This document shows positions 9,013 through 17,473 of a stretch of 64,000 nt of DNA, piece after piece. The DNA is from Calothrix sp. NIES-4105. GTDB taxonomy: Bacteria > Cyanobacteriota > Cyanobacteriia > Cyanobacteriales > Nostocaceae. The stretch covers positions 3,981,614 through 4,045,613 of the forward strand of contig NZ_AP018290.1 of assembly GCF_002368415.1 (NCBI RefSeq), read 5' to 3'. Below the pieces are notes generated by a model, which was not told where the DNA came from, searched no databases, and worked only from the letters and a program-made list of their open reading frames with translations. The first letter of the stretch is position 1. Each line of letters opens with the position of its first letter. Both the position numbers and the translations under genes were made by a program.

Positions 9013-9040
9013 TTCCCCATAATTAGAAAATTATGGGGAA
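9013..9040 (+). promoter_or_regulatory. Perfect hairpin masking the Shine-Dalgarno of the pseudo-ATPase
   Basis: TTCCCCATAATT (9013-9024), a 4-nt loop AGAA, then AATTATGGGGAA (9029-9040) make a perfect 12-bp stem. The only plausible ribosome-binding bases, GGGGA, lie in the right arm, and its last base is the A of the ATG at 9040. No U-tract follows, so it does not look like a terminator. It could act as a translation switch (thermometer- or protein-controlled). If translation instead starts at ATG 9061, the hairpin would be a 5' leader element. Confidence 0.5.
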
Positions 9041-10935
9041 TGACATATTTTAAGCGAAGTATGCTGTATCAAGTCGTTCATAGCACTTTGGGACGCTATC
9101 GTATTCGCGTACCCAAATTGACTGATATCGAGTTTGCCCAAACTGTCAGTCAGCGACTTGGGTCATTGCAGTTTGTCAAGGAGGTTCGCATTAACTCTGT
9201 AGCTAGCTCACTTGTTGTTAGTTGCAAAGCTAGTGCAGTTAATAATAAGGATATCCTAGAACTTATTTTGGCTTGCATTGAACAAGCTGCAATTTCTCCC
9301 CAAGACGCGAATCTAGATTTATCAAATTCAAAAGAAGTTGATACTGAAGAGTTAGACCTAGTTCCAGAGGTTAACCAATGGAAAGATTTAGGTATGCCTT
9401 TCCTTAGTTTAGGTTTGGCAGTACTAGCAGTTCCATTAGAGTTACCGGCTCTTTTAGTTGGAACAGCTATTGCAGGCGCCGCATTACCTTGGTTCAGCCG
9501 TGCAACTAACAGTATTGTCAACAATCATCATCCGAACATAGACCTTCTGGATTCGGTGTGGATGAGTTTGCAAACTTTACAAGGACAGTACATTGCCCCA
9601 GCGCTCAAAACTAGTTTGGTAGAAATTCGCCGAACCCTACGCGGTACAACTGAGAAAACGCGCGAACAAAAGGCTTTAGATATATTAAATTGTCTAAGTC
9701 GGGATGTTTGGGTTGAACGCGACGGTTTTGAGCAAACTATAAGTGCCAGGGAATTGCAAGTAGGTGACTGTATCACTGTACATTCGGGTGATTTCATTCC
9801 TGTAGATGGGACAATTATTTCTGGCACTGGCTTATTAGATTGTTGTCATCTTACAAGAAAAGCTAACCCTGTTCGTTGTTACGCAGGACAAGACATTTAC
9901 GCTTCTTTTATCTTGCTCGAAGGAGAATTATCTATTCGAGTCAAGCGAACGCTTCATAATACTCGTATTGCTTTGGCTGCCAATTTAATCCAATCTGCTC
10001 CTGTGCATGATATACAAATAGGTATTCATCAAGCAGAATTTGTCAAAAATGCAATTTTACCAACTTTATTATTAGGAGGTACGATTTTTGCTGTAACTGG
10101 TAATTTCGGGGCAGCAGTTTCTCCATTCCAATTTGACTTTGGTAGTGGTATTCCCATTTCCATCTCGACAATAGTCCTCGGCGCCTTAACTCATGCTACT
10201 GAAAATGGAGTGTACATTAGCAGTGGTCGCGCTTTAGAAGTGCTGGCACAGATGGATACCTTAGTTATTGACGAACCAACACTAATATATTTGAATGAAA
10301 CCTATTCAGATAGTGTTAGAGCAATTTTCGCTCTCCAACAACAGGGCATTTCTATTTACCTAATCACATATGATAATTTGAACCAAAAAACAAGTACACT
10401 CGCTGACAAATTTAGAATTCATCCCGATTTTATTCTTTCTGAAGCTGACTCAAAACACTCAAACCTGGTTCGTGGACTGCAACACCAGGGAAGAACTGTG
10501 GCAGTACTAACTTGTGATAATGATTTTACGTCAAAGATTGGTGACGTTTCGATATCGCTTGCCTGCGCTAAGTCTGGTACAGATGCGGATGTAGTACTCC
10601 TAGACCATCAACTGTGGGGATTAATTTATGGAGTTGCAATAGCGAAAAAAGCAATGGAGGTAATTTACGAAAATACGGCAATAATTGTTGTCCCCAACTT
10701 GATGATGCAAATTGGTGGTGGTATGTTGTTAGGCGTAAATCCAGTTTGGAACGTTATTGTCAACAATAGCTCTGCATTGATCGCTGAATTTTTAAATAGT
10801 TCGCGTCCACATTTCGATTCTATTTCCCTGCCATCATCAGCAGGTAAATCTAATACGTTAATCCTTTCTCCTAGTTCTACAGACTTAGCTTTTCCTGTCG
10901 TTATGAATTCTGAAGGTTGCCCCCAACCTGTTTAG
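9040..10935 (+). CDS. CoBaHMA-type P-type pseudo-ATPase, nucleotide domain lost
   Basis: About 631 residues, homologous along its length to the ATPases at 18247 and 23243. The N-terminus has an HMA-like domain with the signature VHSTLGRYRIRVP. Membrane segments and the actuator domain follow. Every catalytic signature is ruined. TGES is TRKA (residues 272-275). DKTGTLT is DEPTLIY (D411 kept, the rest lost). The ~150-residue nucleotide-binding domain is missing altogether. TGDN is TYDN, and GDGIND is absent. The C-terminal membrane part is well preserved, so the gene is under constraint rather than simply decaying. I infer a non-pumping role such as a regulatory subunit or scaffold for the active paralogues. 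The start at 9040 is chosen over TTG 8998. Confidence 0.85.
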   Translation: MTYFKRSMLYQVVHSTLGRYRIRVPKLTDIEFAQTVSQRLGSLQFVKEVRINSVASSLVVSCKASAVNNKDILELILACIEQAAISPQDANLDLSNSKEVDTEELDLVPEVNQWKDLGMPFLSLGLAVLAVPLELPALLVGTAIAGAALPWFSRATNSIVNNHHPNIDLLDSVWMSLQTLQGQYIAPALKTSLVEIRRTLRGTTEKTREQKALDILNCLSRDVWVERDGFEQTISARELQVGDCITVHSGDFIPVDGTIISGTGLLDCCHLTRKANPVRCYAGQDIYASFILLEGELSIRVKRTLHNTRIALAANLIQSAPVHDIQIGIHQAEFVKNAILPTLLLGGTIFAVTGNFGAAVSPFQFDFGSGIPISISTIVLGALTHATENGVYISSGRALEVLAQMDTLVIDEPTLIYLNETYSDSVRAIFALQQQGISIYLITYDNLNQKTSTLADKFRIHPDFILSEADSKHSNLVRGLQHQGRTVAVLTCDNDFTSKIGDVSISLACAKSGTDADVVLLDHQLWGLIYGVAIAKKAMEVIYENTAIIVVPNLMMQIGGGMLLGVNPVWNVIVNNSSALIAEFLNSSRPHFDSISLPSSAGKSNTLILSPSSTDLAFPVVMNSEGCPQPV

Positions 10936-10966
10936 TGACTTCCAAAAATTTAATTCTCCTGTATTG

Positions 10967-11030
10967 TGGAATGGGCATCCTTGCCCGTTCTAATATATAG
11001 GGGCGGGCTTTTGACGCCCACCCCACAAGA
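10967..11030. repeat. Intergenic G/C-rich repeat (GTGGAATGGGCATCCTTGCCC family)
   Basis: The block pairs GGGCATCCTTGCCC with GGGCGGGC...CGCCC. Related sequence recurs at 38237-38340 and as a shorter piece at 51581-51610. It lies between the pseudo-ATPase and the convergent carbonic anhydrase gene and may serve as a bidirectional terminator. A short plus-strand frame across it is not a gene. Confidence 0.6.
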
Positions 11031-11050
11031 AATTTTCACACAAGAAATTT

Positions 11051-11680
11051 TTATACAAGCACTTCATGTTCTGCCTGAATATTGCAGCGCTCCATGCTGT
11101 AGACAAAAACTCCTCCAGTGTCAATTTTATAAACCCAACCGTAAAGGTTGATTTCATTTTTATGAAGTTTAGAATGAATTACTGGATAAGTCCGCAGGTT
11201 CTCTAACTGAGTTAAAACATTCTCCTCAATTGTGGCATTGAGAAGTTGCTCTCCTTCATAGTCTTGATAATTTTCCCTGATTAACCGACGAGTTGCTTCT
11301 GCATGTTTCAACCAGTCGTATACTAAAGGCATATCTTCAGCTAACCGACCCAGTTGCAGTAATCCTTTCATGGCGCCACAGTTAGAATGACCGCAGACAA
11401 TAATTTGTCTGATGCCCAAAACTTGAACTGCATACTCAACCGCTGCTCCTTCACCACCATTCGTTGCACCATAAGGTGGAATAATGTTGCCGGCATTGCG
11501 AATAATAAAGAGTTCACCCGGTTCAGTTTGGGTCAATAAATTTGGGTCAATTCGTGAGTCTGAGCAGGTGATGAACAACGCTCTAGGATGCTGTTCTTGA
11601 GAGAGTTGCTCAAACAAGTCTCGGTGTTGAGTAAAATACTTCGTCTGGAATTCATGTAGACCAGCGATTAACTTCCGCAT
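11051..11680 (-). CDS. Beta-carbonic anhydrase
   Basis: This 209-residue enzyme interconverts CO2 and bicarbonate. The beta-class zinc ligands are visible: C39 and D41 in CSDSR (D41-R43 dyad), then H98 and C101 in CGHSNCGAM. The segment RNAGNIIPPYG is also diagnostic. No signal peptide is seen, so a cytoplasmic location is expected. The C-terminus is shorter than in the carboxysomal CcaA type, which argues against carboxysome recruitment. It is encoded 39 bp after the small membrane gene at 11720, on the same strand. Within an island of Ca2+ and cation transporters it may supply or buffer bicarbonate/carbonate (inference). Confidence 0.93.
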   Translation of the reverse strand: MRKLIAGLHEFQTKYFTQHRDLFEQLSQEQHPRALFITCSDSRIDPNLLTQTEPGELFIIRNAGNIIPPYGATNGGEGAAVEYAVQVLGIRQIIVCGHSNCGAMKGLLQLGRLAEDMPLVYDWLKHAEATRRLIRENYQDYEGEQLLNATIEENVLTQLENLRTYPVIHSKLHKNEINLYGWVYKIDTGGVFVYSMERCNIQAEHEVLV

Positions 11681-11719
11681 AGATTAAACCCTTAAAAACA
11701 CAGGACTACGAGCATGGCA

Positions 11720-11920
11720 TTAAGGGCAATCAACGTGAGCTTGATTTTTATTCCCAATATAATTTTTGGCTCCCACACACGATTGCTCGGAAATTTGCAC
11801 TAGCTTAGTTTGATACATTGATACATCGAGAACCGTAAATAGCAGCAGCAATCCTAAAGGTCCTAAAACAAGAACCAATGCTAATTTACGCACATTCAAG
11901 AAATCTGGATAGTCAACCAT
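11720..11920 (-). CDS. Small single-span membrane protein upstream of carbonic anhydrase
   Basis: The 66-residue product has a hydrophobic segment at about 13-33 (LALVLVLGPLGLLLLFTVLD) and a C-terminal part with two cysteines (SCVGAKNY...HVDCP). This arrangement suggests an exported tail that could form a disulfide or bind metal. No family was recognised. It is on the same strand and 39 bp upstream of the beta-carbonic anhydrase, so an operon is likely. Confidence 0.5.
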   Translation of the reverse strand: MVDYPDFLNVRKLALVLVLGPLGLLLLFTVLDVSMYQTKLVQISEQSCVGAKNYIGNKNQAHVDCP

Positions 11921-12008
11921 GATACCTTTTCAATCCTGTGGCAGAATGAATATTTATGAACAATTAATCAAAGATTTATGAAAGTTACTCTCTCTGGTAG
12001 AAAAAAGA

Positions 12009-12036
12009 CTGATAACTTGTCAGGAGAAGTTATCAG
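12009..12036 (-). terminator. Intrinsic terminator of the DUF5132-like gene
   Basis: On the minus strand, CTGATAACTT and AAGTTATCAG (12027-12036 and 12009-12018) form a perfect 10-bp stem with an 8-nt loop. A T-rich tract (TCTTTTTTC, reading into 12008-12000) follows. It ends transcription of 12402-12091 before the small membrane gene/carbonic anhydrase pair. Confidence 0.75.
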
Positions 12037-12090
12037 CCAAGGATGATTTTTAAGAATAGAGCAACTGTGTATTGGAATTGAATTTAAGTT

Positions 12091-12402
12091 TTAACCGATT
12101 GTTACTTCACGGGGAGATAGATCGCCTGTACCGTTCTTAGAGGTTCTCATATCCGCTTTGGCTTCAGCTATTAAATCTTGGAAAGATTCACTCGCTTCAG
12201 CAGCATTTGATTGCACTTTATCAAACGCTTGGAAAACCCATACTAAACCAGTTTTAGCCGCTGATCTTGCTCCCTCTGAGACATTATGACCTGTGGCAGC
12301 GTCTACTGCGCCAATAATTGGTGCTGCAACTAAGGCGCCAACACCAATTACTGCTGCGGTCATTGGTTCTAGTCCGAGTAATAAAGCTTCTAGTTCAAAC
12401 AT
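12091..12402 (-). CDS. DUF5132-like small membrane-associated protein
   Basis: The protein has 103 residues. The N-terminus MFELEALLLGL is followed by a Gly/Ala-rich hydrophobic helix with a glycine-zipper-like spacing (AVIGVGALVAAPIIGAV, about 17-33). A conserved AKTGLVWVFQAF segment and an acidic helix FQDLIAEAKAD come next. This layout matches the small DUF5132 proteins that accompany HMA-domain P-type ATPases in cyanobacteria. The molecular role is unknown. It is monocistronic, with its own terminator at 12009-12036. Confidence 0.6.
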   Translation of the reverse strand: MFELEALLLGLEPMTAAVIGVGALVAAPIIGAVDAATGHNVSEGARSAAKTGLVWVFQAFDKVQSNAAEASESFQDLIAEAKADMRTSKNGTGDLSPREVTIG

Positions 12403-13288
12403 TTTATTTAGTCTCCAAAAATTAGTTGTTACTAATCACCATTCTTTCACTACCTTTAAAGTCAAGTCACTTGACTCACCGCGCGCGGTCAAAGTAGCAG
12501 CAAGTTAATTTTCCAAATATCTAGGTCGGGCGTTGGCTTAATTTTTTCTAAGCGTGTCTGGAAAATGCCAACAGACTATATATTGTGTCTTTAAATGGCA
12601 GTTATGCGAAAGATGATTAGCTGGTCGAAAGAATCATTGCTTTTCTTGATTCTATATTCCGATGAGCTAATGATACAAGTATTGCAGATGTTTTTGCAAT
12701 TAAGAATTGTTAATTACATTGTTAACTACCTCACATGATTGAAAAAACGCTTAGTATTGAGACTTTACAGGCACCGCGACTATTGGGACTTGCTTAGATG
12801 GCCATCTCACAAGACCCATTCTATGAGAAAATTTTGGGTACTCTTTGATTTAAAGGCGCCCAATACAATTTTGTGTTCAATTCAATACTTTATTGATATA
12901 TCATCAATAATTATCAACTATAATACAGTCTGTAAACTTTTAGGTAAAAAAGATTAAAAATTTAGTTATTGTTTTCAAGTATCTATTCTATAATTTGCTT
13001 AACAGCATCAAGATTTTGCACTATTGTATGATTGTATGATAGTTAAGATTTCCAGCTATGCGAGTCTATAGTTACCTAGGTGTACAAACACTGTTTCATA
13101 CGTAATTATTATGGCTCGGTATAGTTGCAAACACCAAGCATCTCAATATAGTCTATAAACCTAACTGTTTGACAGTAGTTGTTGTAGTAATTTCTACAGC
13201 TATCTATAGCTACCTACAGCTAAGTGATTATTAGATTTTGATGTATCTTGAATAACTTAAAACTTAGAAAACAGCGAGCATAAAGACT
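12403..13288. other. Long AT-rich intergenic region
   Basis: About 0.9 kb lies between divergent genes. Visible are a 12-bp palindrome ACCGCGCGCGGT (about 12478-12489), one GGCGCC (12854) and short direct repeats of CTACAGCTA type near 13195-13225. A 72-codon frame at 12739 begins with TTG and lacks a ribosome-binding site and family features, so I do not call it. Promoters for the genes on either side are expected here. Confidence 0.5.
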
Positions 13289-14068
13289 GTGAAAGTTTCT
13301 CCACGCAAGAAAGTTAATTCCGAATCCGGGCAGCATAATAAGTTTTCTCAACCTATATGGTCTGGTGGCAGGATTTTAGGAGCAAGTTTAACGTTTGGAC
13401 ACAGCCTGCTCTCTCATTTAGATTCCAAGACTCGTCTAGGGTTATCTATTATGTTGGCAATGGCTGTGTTTGTGGTAATGCCAGATTCGATGCGCTTCGA
13501 TAACCGTATTCTTATTAGTTGGATTTCAGGGGTATTCTGCTTTTTGACATTCGTTGTGTTGATGATGTGCAGTGCAACTCCCCAAAAAACCCGCTATCGG
13601 GCACAACGTCAAGAAGCCCAGCATTTAGCGGTGTTTCTTTTAGTGGTAATTACTGCTTGCACGAGTATTTTCGCGATTGGGTTAATGCAGGCAGTAAGTA
13701 ACACCAAAGATATCCCAGAATCTAGTAAAGCACTCGAAGTAGCTTTATCTTTGGTGGCGGTTATCGGCTCTTGGTTTTTGACTCACACTATGTTTGCCCT
13801 GCATTACGCAACTTGTTACTATCGTCAAGATTTCTCAGATAATGAAATTGGGGATGCAGGTGGTTTGGCTTTTCCTGGTGATGATATGCCTGACTACTGG
13901 GATTTTATGTATTTCTCTTTTACCTTAGGGATGACCGCTCAAACGTCAGATGTTTCTATTCCAGCCTTATCAATGCGGAGACTAGCTTTAGGGCATGGAA
14001 TGATTTCTTTTTTCTTCTACATGGTGATTTTAGCTTCGTCCGTTAACATTGCATCGGGATTGCTTTAA
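13289..14068 (+). CDS. DUF1345 multi-span membrane protein, copy A
   Basis: The protein has 259 residues. A basic N-terminal extension (about 1-50) is followed by five to six hydrophobic helices. The conserved DUF1345 elements HTMFALHYATCYYR and DFMYFSFTLGMTAQTSD are clear. Function is unknown for the family, which occurs near transporters. The start is a GTG; no better ATG precedes the conserved part. The next gene begins immediately after its TAA, so the two paralogues are one transcription unit, followed by the MntP-like gene 18 bp later. Confidence 0.8.
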   Translation: MKVSPRKKVNSESGQHNKFSQPIWSGGRILGASLTFGHSLLSHLDSKTRLGLSIMLAMAVFVVMPDSMRFDNRILISWISGVFCFLTFVVLMMCSATPQKTRYRAQRQEAQHLAVFLLVVITACTSIFAIGLMQAVSNTKDIPESSKALEVALSLVAVIGSWFLTHTMFALHYATCYYRQDFSDNEIGDAGGLAFPGDDMPDYWDFMYFSFTLGMTAQTSDVSIPALSMRRLALGHGMISFFFYMVILASSVNIASGLL

Positions 14069-14752
14069 ATGCACCCTCACAAAGCTATGATTAGAATTTC
14101 ACAATTTTCACAATATTTAATCGAAGAACCAAAATCTCGCTTGCTGATATCGTTGATGCTAGCGGGGGTTGCCTTTCTAATGATGCCGTCTGCTGGTTTG
14201 GAGTTCCGCTTGATTGCCGCTTGGGATACAGGTATTGTGTCTTTTTTAGGGCTGGTTTTGCTGATGATGTTTAACGCTAATGCCCAGAAAACCTGTAGAC
14301 GCGCGCAAAATCAAGAGATAAATCATCTGACAATTTTTATCTTGGTTATTTTAGTGGCTTTTGCTAGTTTGTTTATTATTGCAGCAGTACTAGCCAAACA
14401 TAAAGATACCTTTACACCTGAAGTCGGGGTGTCTATCGTAGCAATTATCTGTGCTTGGCTGTTAGTCCACACTATGTTCGCACTGCATTACGCAGCGTTT
14501 TATTATCGCAACTCATCTTCGGACTCCGAGAAGGGATACGTGGGAGGGCTAGATTTTTCTAGTGGCGAAGAACCCGATTATATGGACTTTATGTATTTCA
14601 CGTTTACTTTGGGCATGACTTCCCAAACTTCTGACACAGCGTTAGTTACATCTGCCGTGCGACGTTTGGCTTTAGGACATACAGTCATGTCATTCTTTTT
14701 TTACAGCGTGATTTTGGCTTTGACAATTAGTATCATCTCTGGACTTATTTAA
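14069..14752 (+). CDS. DUF1345 multi-span membrane protein, copy B
   Basis: This 227-residue paralogue of the preceding gene has the same HTMFALHYAAFYYR and DFMYFTFTLGMTSQTSD motifs but lacks the ~30-residue basic N-terminal extension. The ATG abuts the previous stop codon with no gap, which suggests translational coupling. Tandem duplication followed by retention of both copies implies a hetero-oligomer or two specialised versions. The substrate, if any, is unknown. Confidence 0.8.
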   Translation: MHPHKAMIRISQFSQYLIEEPKSRLLISLMLAGVAFLMMPSAGLEFRLIAAWDTGIVSFLGLVLLMMFNANAQKTCRRAQNQEINHLTIFILVILVAFASLFIIAAVLAKHKDTFTPEVGVSIVAIICAWLLVHTMFALHYAAFYYRNSSSDSEKGYVGGLDFSSGEEPDYMDFMYFTFTLGMTSQTSDTALVTSAVRRLALGHTVMSFFFYSVILALTISIISGLI

Positions 14753-14770
14753 AGTGATAGGGCTAAGTGT

Positions 14771-15484
14771 ATGCATTTTCTTTCAGCTTTTCTCCTTGCT
14801 ATAGCGTCTAACGTCGATAATTTTGCTGTAGGAGTCGCTTACGGAGTTAAAAAACTCAAAATCGGTTTTGCTACCAACTTGTTTATTGCCTTCGTTTCAG
14901 CCACAGGTACATATTTATCAATTGCCGTTGGTACTGATATCAATCACTACTTATCTACAAGTGTTTCTAATGCACTGGGTACCCTAGTTTTAGTAGCCGT
15001 CGGAGTTTGGAGTATTTGGCAAGCCTTTAAGCTTGAGCGGAAAAAAGCCCGAAAAGCAAGGGCACGTCAACAATCTCGTCTTTTGGTGGCAGCATCAGAC
15101 CAGGTAATATCTAACACGTGCTATGAGGATTGTTCCAAAGAGTTTTCCCAGGAATTTTTGCAAGAGTTTTCTTATGAAAAGTACTTGGAACACCCCGAAA
15201 AAGCCGATACAGACCGTTCAGGTTATATTGACGTGCGAGAATCTATTGCCCTTGCCTTTGGTTTGACCCTTAATAACCTGGGTTCAGGTATTGGGGGAGG
15301 AATTTCCAACTTAAATGTTTGGCTGACTGCGTTATTGGTTTTTGGACTGAGTGTTGGAGGAGTATCAGGGGGCTATTTCCTCGGCAAGCGTTTTACAACT
15401 AAAACATCTGGATTTTGGGCTGGAATTATCTCAGGAGTTCTGATGATAATCACGGGAGTGTATGAGTATTTCATTTATCCTTAG
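14771..15484 (+). CDS. MntP/YtaF-like (LysE-superfamily) cation exporter with EF-hand loop
   Basis: The protein has 237 residues. Two three-helix halves (about 1-85 and 160-237) each carry a family Asn/Asp site (ASNVDNFAVG and LTLNNLGSGIGGG). The cytoplasmic linker contains DTDRSGYIDVRE, a complete 12-residue EF-hand loop (Asp1, Asp3, Ser5, Gly6, Ile8, Asp9, Glu12). It follows the two DUF1345 genes at 18 bp and so probably shares their transcript. Relatives export Mn2+ or related divalent ions. The EF-hand suggests Ca2+ gating, which is inference. The linker is also Arg/Lys- and Glu-rich. Confidence 0.8.
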   Translation: MHFLSAFLLAIASNVDNFAVGVAYGVKKLKIGFATNLFIAFVSATGTYLSIAVGTDINHYLSTSVSNALGTLVLVAVGVWSIWQAFKLERKKARKARARQQSRLLVAASDQVISNTCYEDCSKEFSQEFLQEFSYEKYLEHPEKADTDRSGYIDVRESIALAFGLTLNNLGSGIGGGISNLNVWLTALLVFGLSVGGVSGGYFLGKRFTTKTSGFWAGIISGVLMIITGVYEYFIYP

Positions 15485-15542
15485 AGAGTAGGGTGGCTTT
15501 TGCCACCGTACAACTAGGACATTCATGATGTAAAAGGCGCCT

Positions 15543-15881
15543 TTATTTGATTTGTGATGCTCTCCTATTATTTTGGGGCATTAAATCAATCACATTATTA
15601 AAGCTGCTAAAGTAATCTTTGAGGGCGATAGCAGAAGTACCTGTGAACTCAAGCCATTCATATTGGTACAAATTATTTGGGTTTGCTTCTTGTAGATGAA
15701 CAGGGAACGTAGGAATCGCGATTAGTAGGCAAACTTTTTCTTCTCCAAAACAGTCAAGACCCTCAAGTCTTACAGCCGCGATATAGGTAGTATTTATTAT
15801 CATATTATCAACTTTGATAAATGCCATATTTTTAAACGCTTTTGGGTAAGAGAACAATAGATGAAAGTCTTGGATATTCAT
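15543..15881 (-). CDS. Hypothetical protein, 112 aa
   Basis: This small soluble protein is not a recognised family. After ~18 residues there is MAFIKVDNMIINTTYIAAVRL, a strand-rich opening that could be the true start (ATG at 15827). The remainder contains an aromatic YQYEWLEF segment and ends polar. It converges on the MntP-like gene, with a GGCGCC palindrome (about 15536) between the two stops. Confidence 0.45.
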   Translation of the reverse strand: MNIQDFHLLFSYPKAFKNMAFIKVDNMIINTTYIAAVRLEGLDCFGEEKVCLLIAIPTFPVHLQEANPNNLYQYEWLEFTGTSAIALKDYFSSFNNVIDLMPQNNRRASQIK

Positions 15882-16135
15882 TACAATGTTTGAAGTCTAC
15901 TTAGTTTATAAATTATGTAAAAATTGCTTATACTACCTGTTGTGCAGGACTCATAAGAATTTTTTCAATTAAAAAACCAGCAGTTTCACTAATCAAGAGC
16001 GGTACTATCTCCTCACAAGTTCCGCTATTATAAGCTGCCGGGATTACAATATTAAAGACTATCGGGTTTAAATCTTCATAACTATAAATTAGTTAATACT
16101 GATTAATGCTCTTGACAAAATTAAAACTTTTATGT

Positions 16136-17473
16136 CTAGCGGGGGTTTTCTTTTTTCGCTTCTTCCCCTGTCCACTTCTGCCAACGGTCAATTGCCCGTT
16201 CGATATTTTCAGGATTAGAATCGCCAGCAAAGCAAATCCTTCCCATCCGCTCGCAGGCAATTAGTACCTCAGCATGTCCCAAAAATGGCGCCAAAACAAA
16301 ACTATCAGGTTTAGTATACAAACTCATTAAATAGGAAACAATACCCTCGATTCCTTCAATGGCGGGTTTCTGTGGCTTCAGGAGCGATTGATGAGAGTAA
16401 ACTGCTATGTACAAATTGTCTAAAACCCATTCAAACCTAAACGGCATACGCTGTGTAGTACAAAATTTATGAATTTGCCCTTCACAAGCTATTACAGCAA
16501 CAACATGAGCCTCGTTAACTAAATAATCATGATTCCAAGCAGAAGAAACAGTCGCGATGGCAAGAGCTGCGTTTGAAGGCAAAAAGTTAACAAATCTATC
16601 ACTCGCAGTATCACCGCAGTAAAGTAGATGACGCTCAAGTAGCCACTCGTCCCCTGCATTAACTAATGGTAGGGTTATATTTTTAGAGCGCTTCTCTTCG
16701 ACGTTGGGTTTGATCTTACGAGTTTTTACAGACTGTTTTGCCTCAATTTCGGCTGTTGTGCTTTGAAGTGCTATCATTTGCTGCTCCTTTTGTTTAGCTC
16801 TTGCCTCTGCTGCTAATTTTGCTAGTTTTTCTTGTTCTGAGTGCTTTAGAAGGCGCCTTGCTTCGGCTGCTTTTTGTTCTGCCTGTTCAGCGGTTTCTCG
16901 CTCTTTACTACCTGCCCTAGCAATTTTCAAGAGGTTTGAGTGACTTTTTGCAACAGGTGTTTTTTTAATTACCTCTTTAACTTCTGGGTCGATATTTTTA
17001 GCTATTTGCTTGCCTAGCTGATATGTCCGCTTGTTATAGCCAGCTTCAGTAGCAAGTTGAAGCGTTGTTTTACCAGGGGGTGAAATCGATTCATCCCCTT
17101 TTTTGGTATACTGATTCTCGCCTGATTGCGCGCGCTGCCCTATTCTTTCTAAGATTTTATCTCGCTCCAACCAAAGTTCCGCACGTTCGAGAGCTTCTAG
17201 TTCATTACGAATTAAATTTTCATCGATTTCAGCCAACCGCGCGTGGTCAGAGTCCTCGCAGGTAACAATACGGCACTCAATTTCGTCAAGCCCTAGTAGT
17301 TGACAGGCAGTTAGACGATGGAGTCCTGCAATGAGATTAAGGTTTTGATCAATAGTAATAGGATTTAAAAGTCCATTCGCTTTAATTGACTGCATCAACT
17401 CTGCTACTTTTTGGTCATTGAGAGGACGCCTGTTGGAATGAACACTGACTCGCTCGATGGCAATAATGGACAT
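16136..17473 (-). CDS. ParB-domain/degenerate DNA-methyltransferase fusion
   Basis: About 445 residues, starting at ATG 17473 rather than a TTG 12 bp upstream. Residues 1-100 are a ParB/Srx-type domain (NRRPLNDQKVAELMQSIKANG, then GLHRLTACQLLG). A helical, Lys/Glu/Ala-rich coiled coil follows (about 190-260). The C-terminal part aligns with N4/N6-type DNA methylases seen in phage ParB-MTase fusions: GDEWLLERHLLYCGDT and a GRICFAGDSNPENIERAIDRW end. The catalytic DPPY is ATVSSAWN, and the FxGxG SAM loop reads APFLGHAEVL. Methylation is therefore unlikely; a DNA-binding or regulatory role is inferred. It is transcribed divergently from the second ATPase. Confidence 0.7.
   Translation of the reverse strand: MSIIAIERVSVHSNRRPLNDQKVAELMQSIKANGLLNPITIDQNLNLIAGLHRLTACQLLGLDEIECRIVTCEDSDHARLAEIDENLIRNELEALERAELWLERDKILERIGQRAQSGENQYTKKGDESISPPGKTTLQLATEAGYNKRTYQLGKQIAKNIDPEVKEVIKKTPVAKSHSNLLKIARAGSKERETAEQAEQKAAEARRLLKHSEQEKLAKLAAEARAKQKEQQMIALQSTTAEIEAKQSVKTRKIKPNVEEKRSKNITLPLVNAGDEWLLERHLLYCGDTASDRFVNFLPSNAALAIATVSSAWNHDYLVNEAHVVAVIACEGQIHKFCTTQRMPFRFEWVLDNLYIAVYSHQSLLKPQKPAIEGIEGIVSYLMSLYTKPDSFVLAPFLGHAEVLIACERMGRICFAGDSNPENIERAIDRWQKWTGEEAKKENPR

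Noticed and set aside
10966..11151. 61-codon frame after the pseudo-ATPase
   Set aside because: Crosses an intergenic repeat and the end of the convergent carbonic anhydrase gene; no family match.
12739..12957. 72-codon frame in the long intergenic region
   Set aside because: TTG start, no ribosome-binding site, no domain features, AT-rich random composition.
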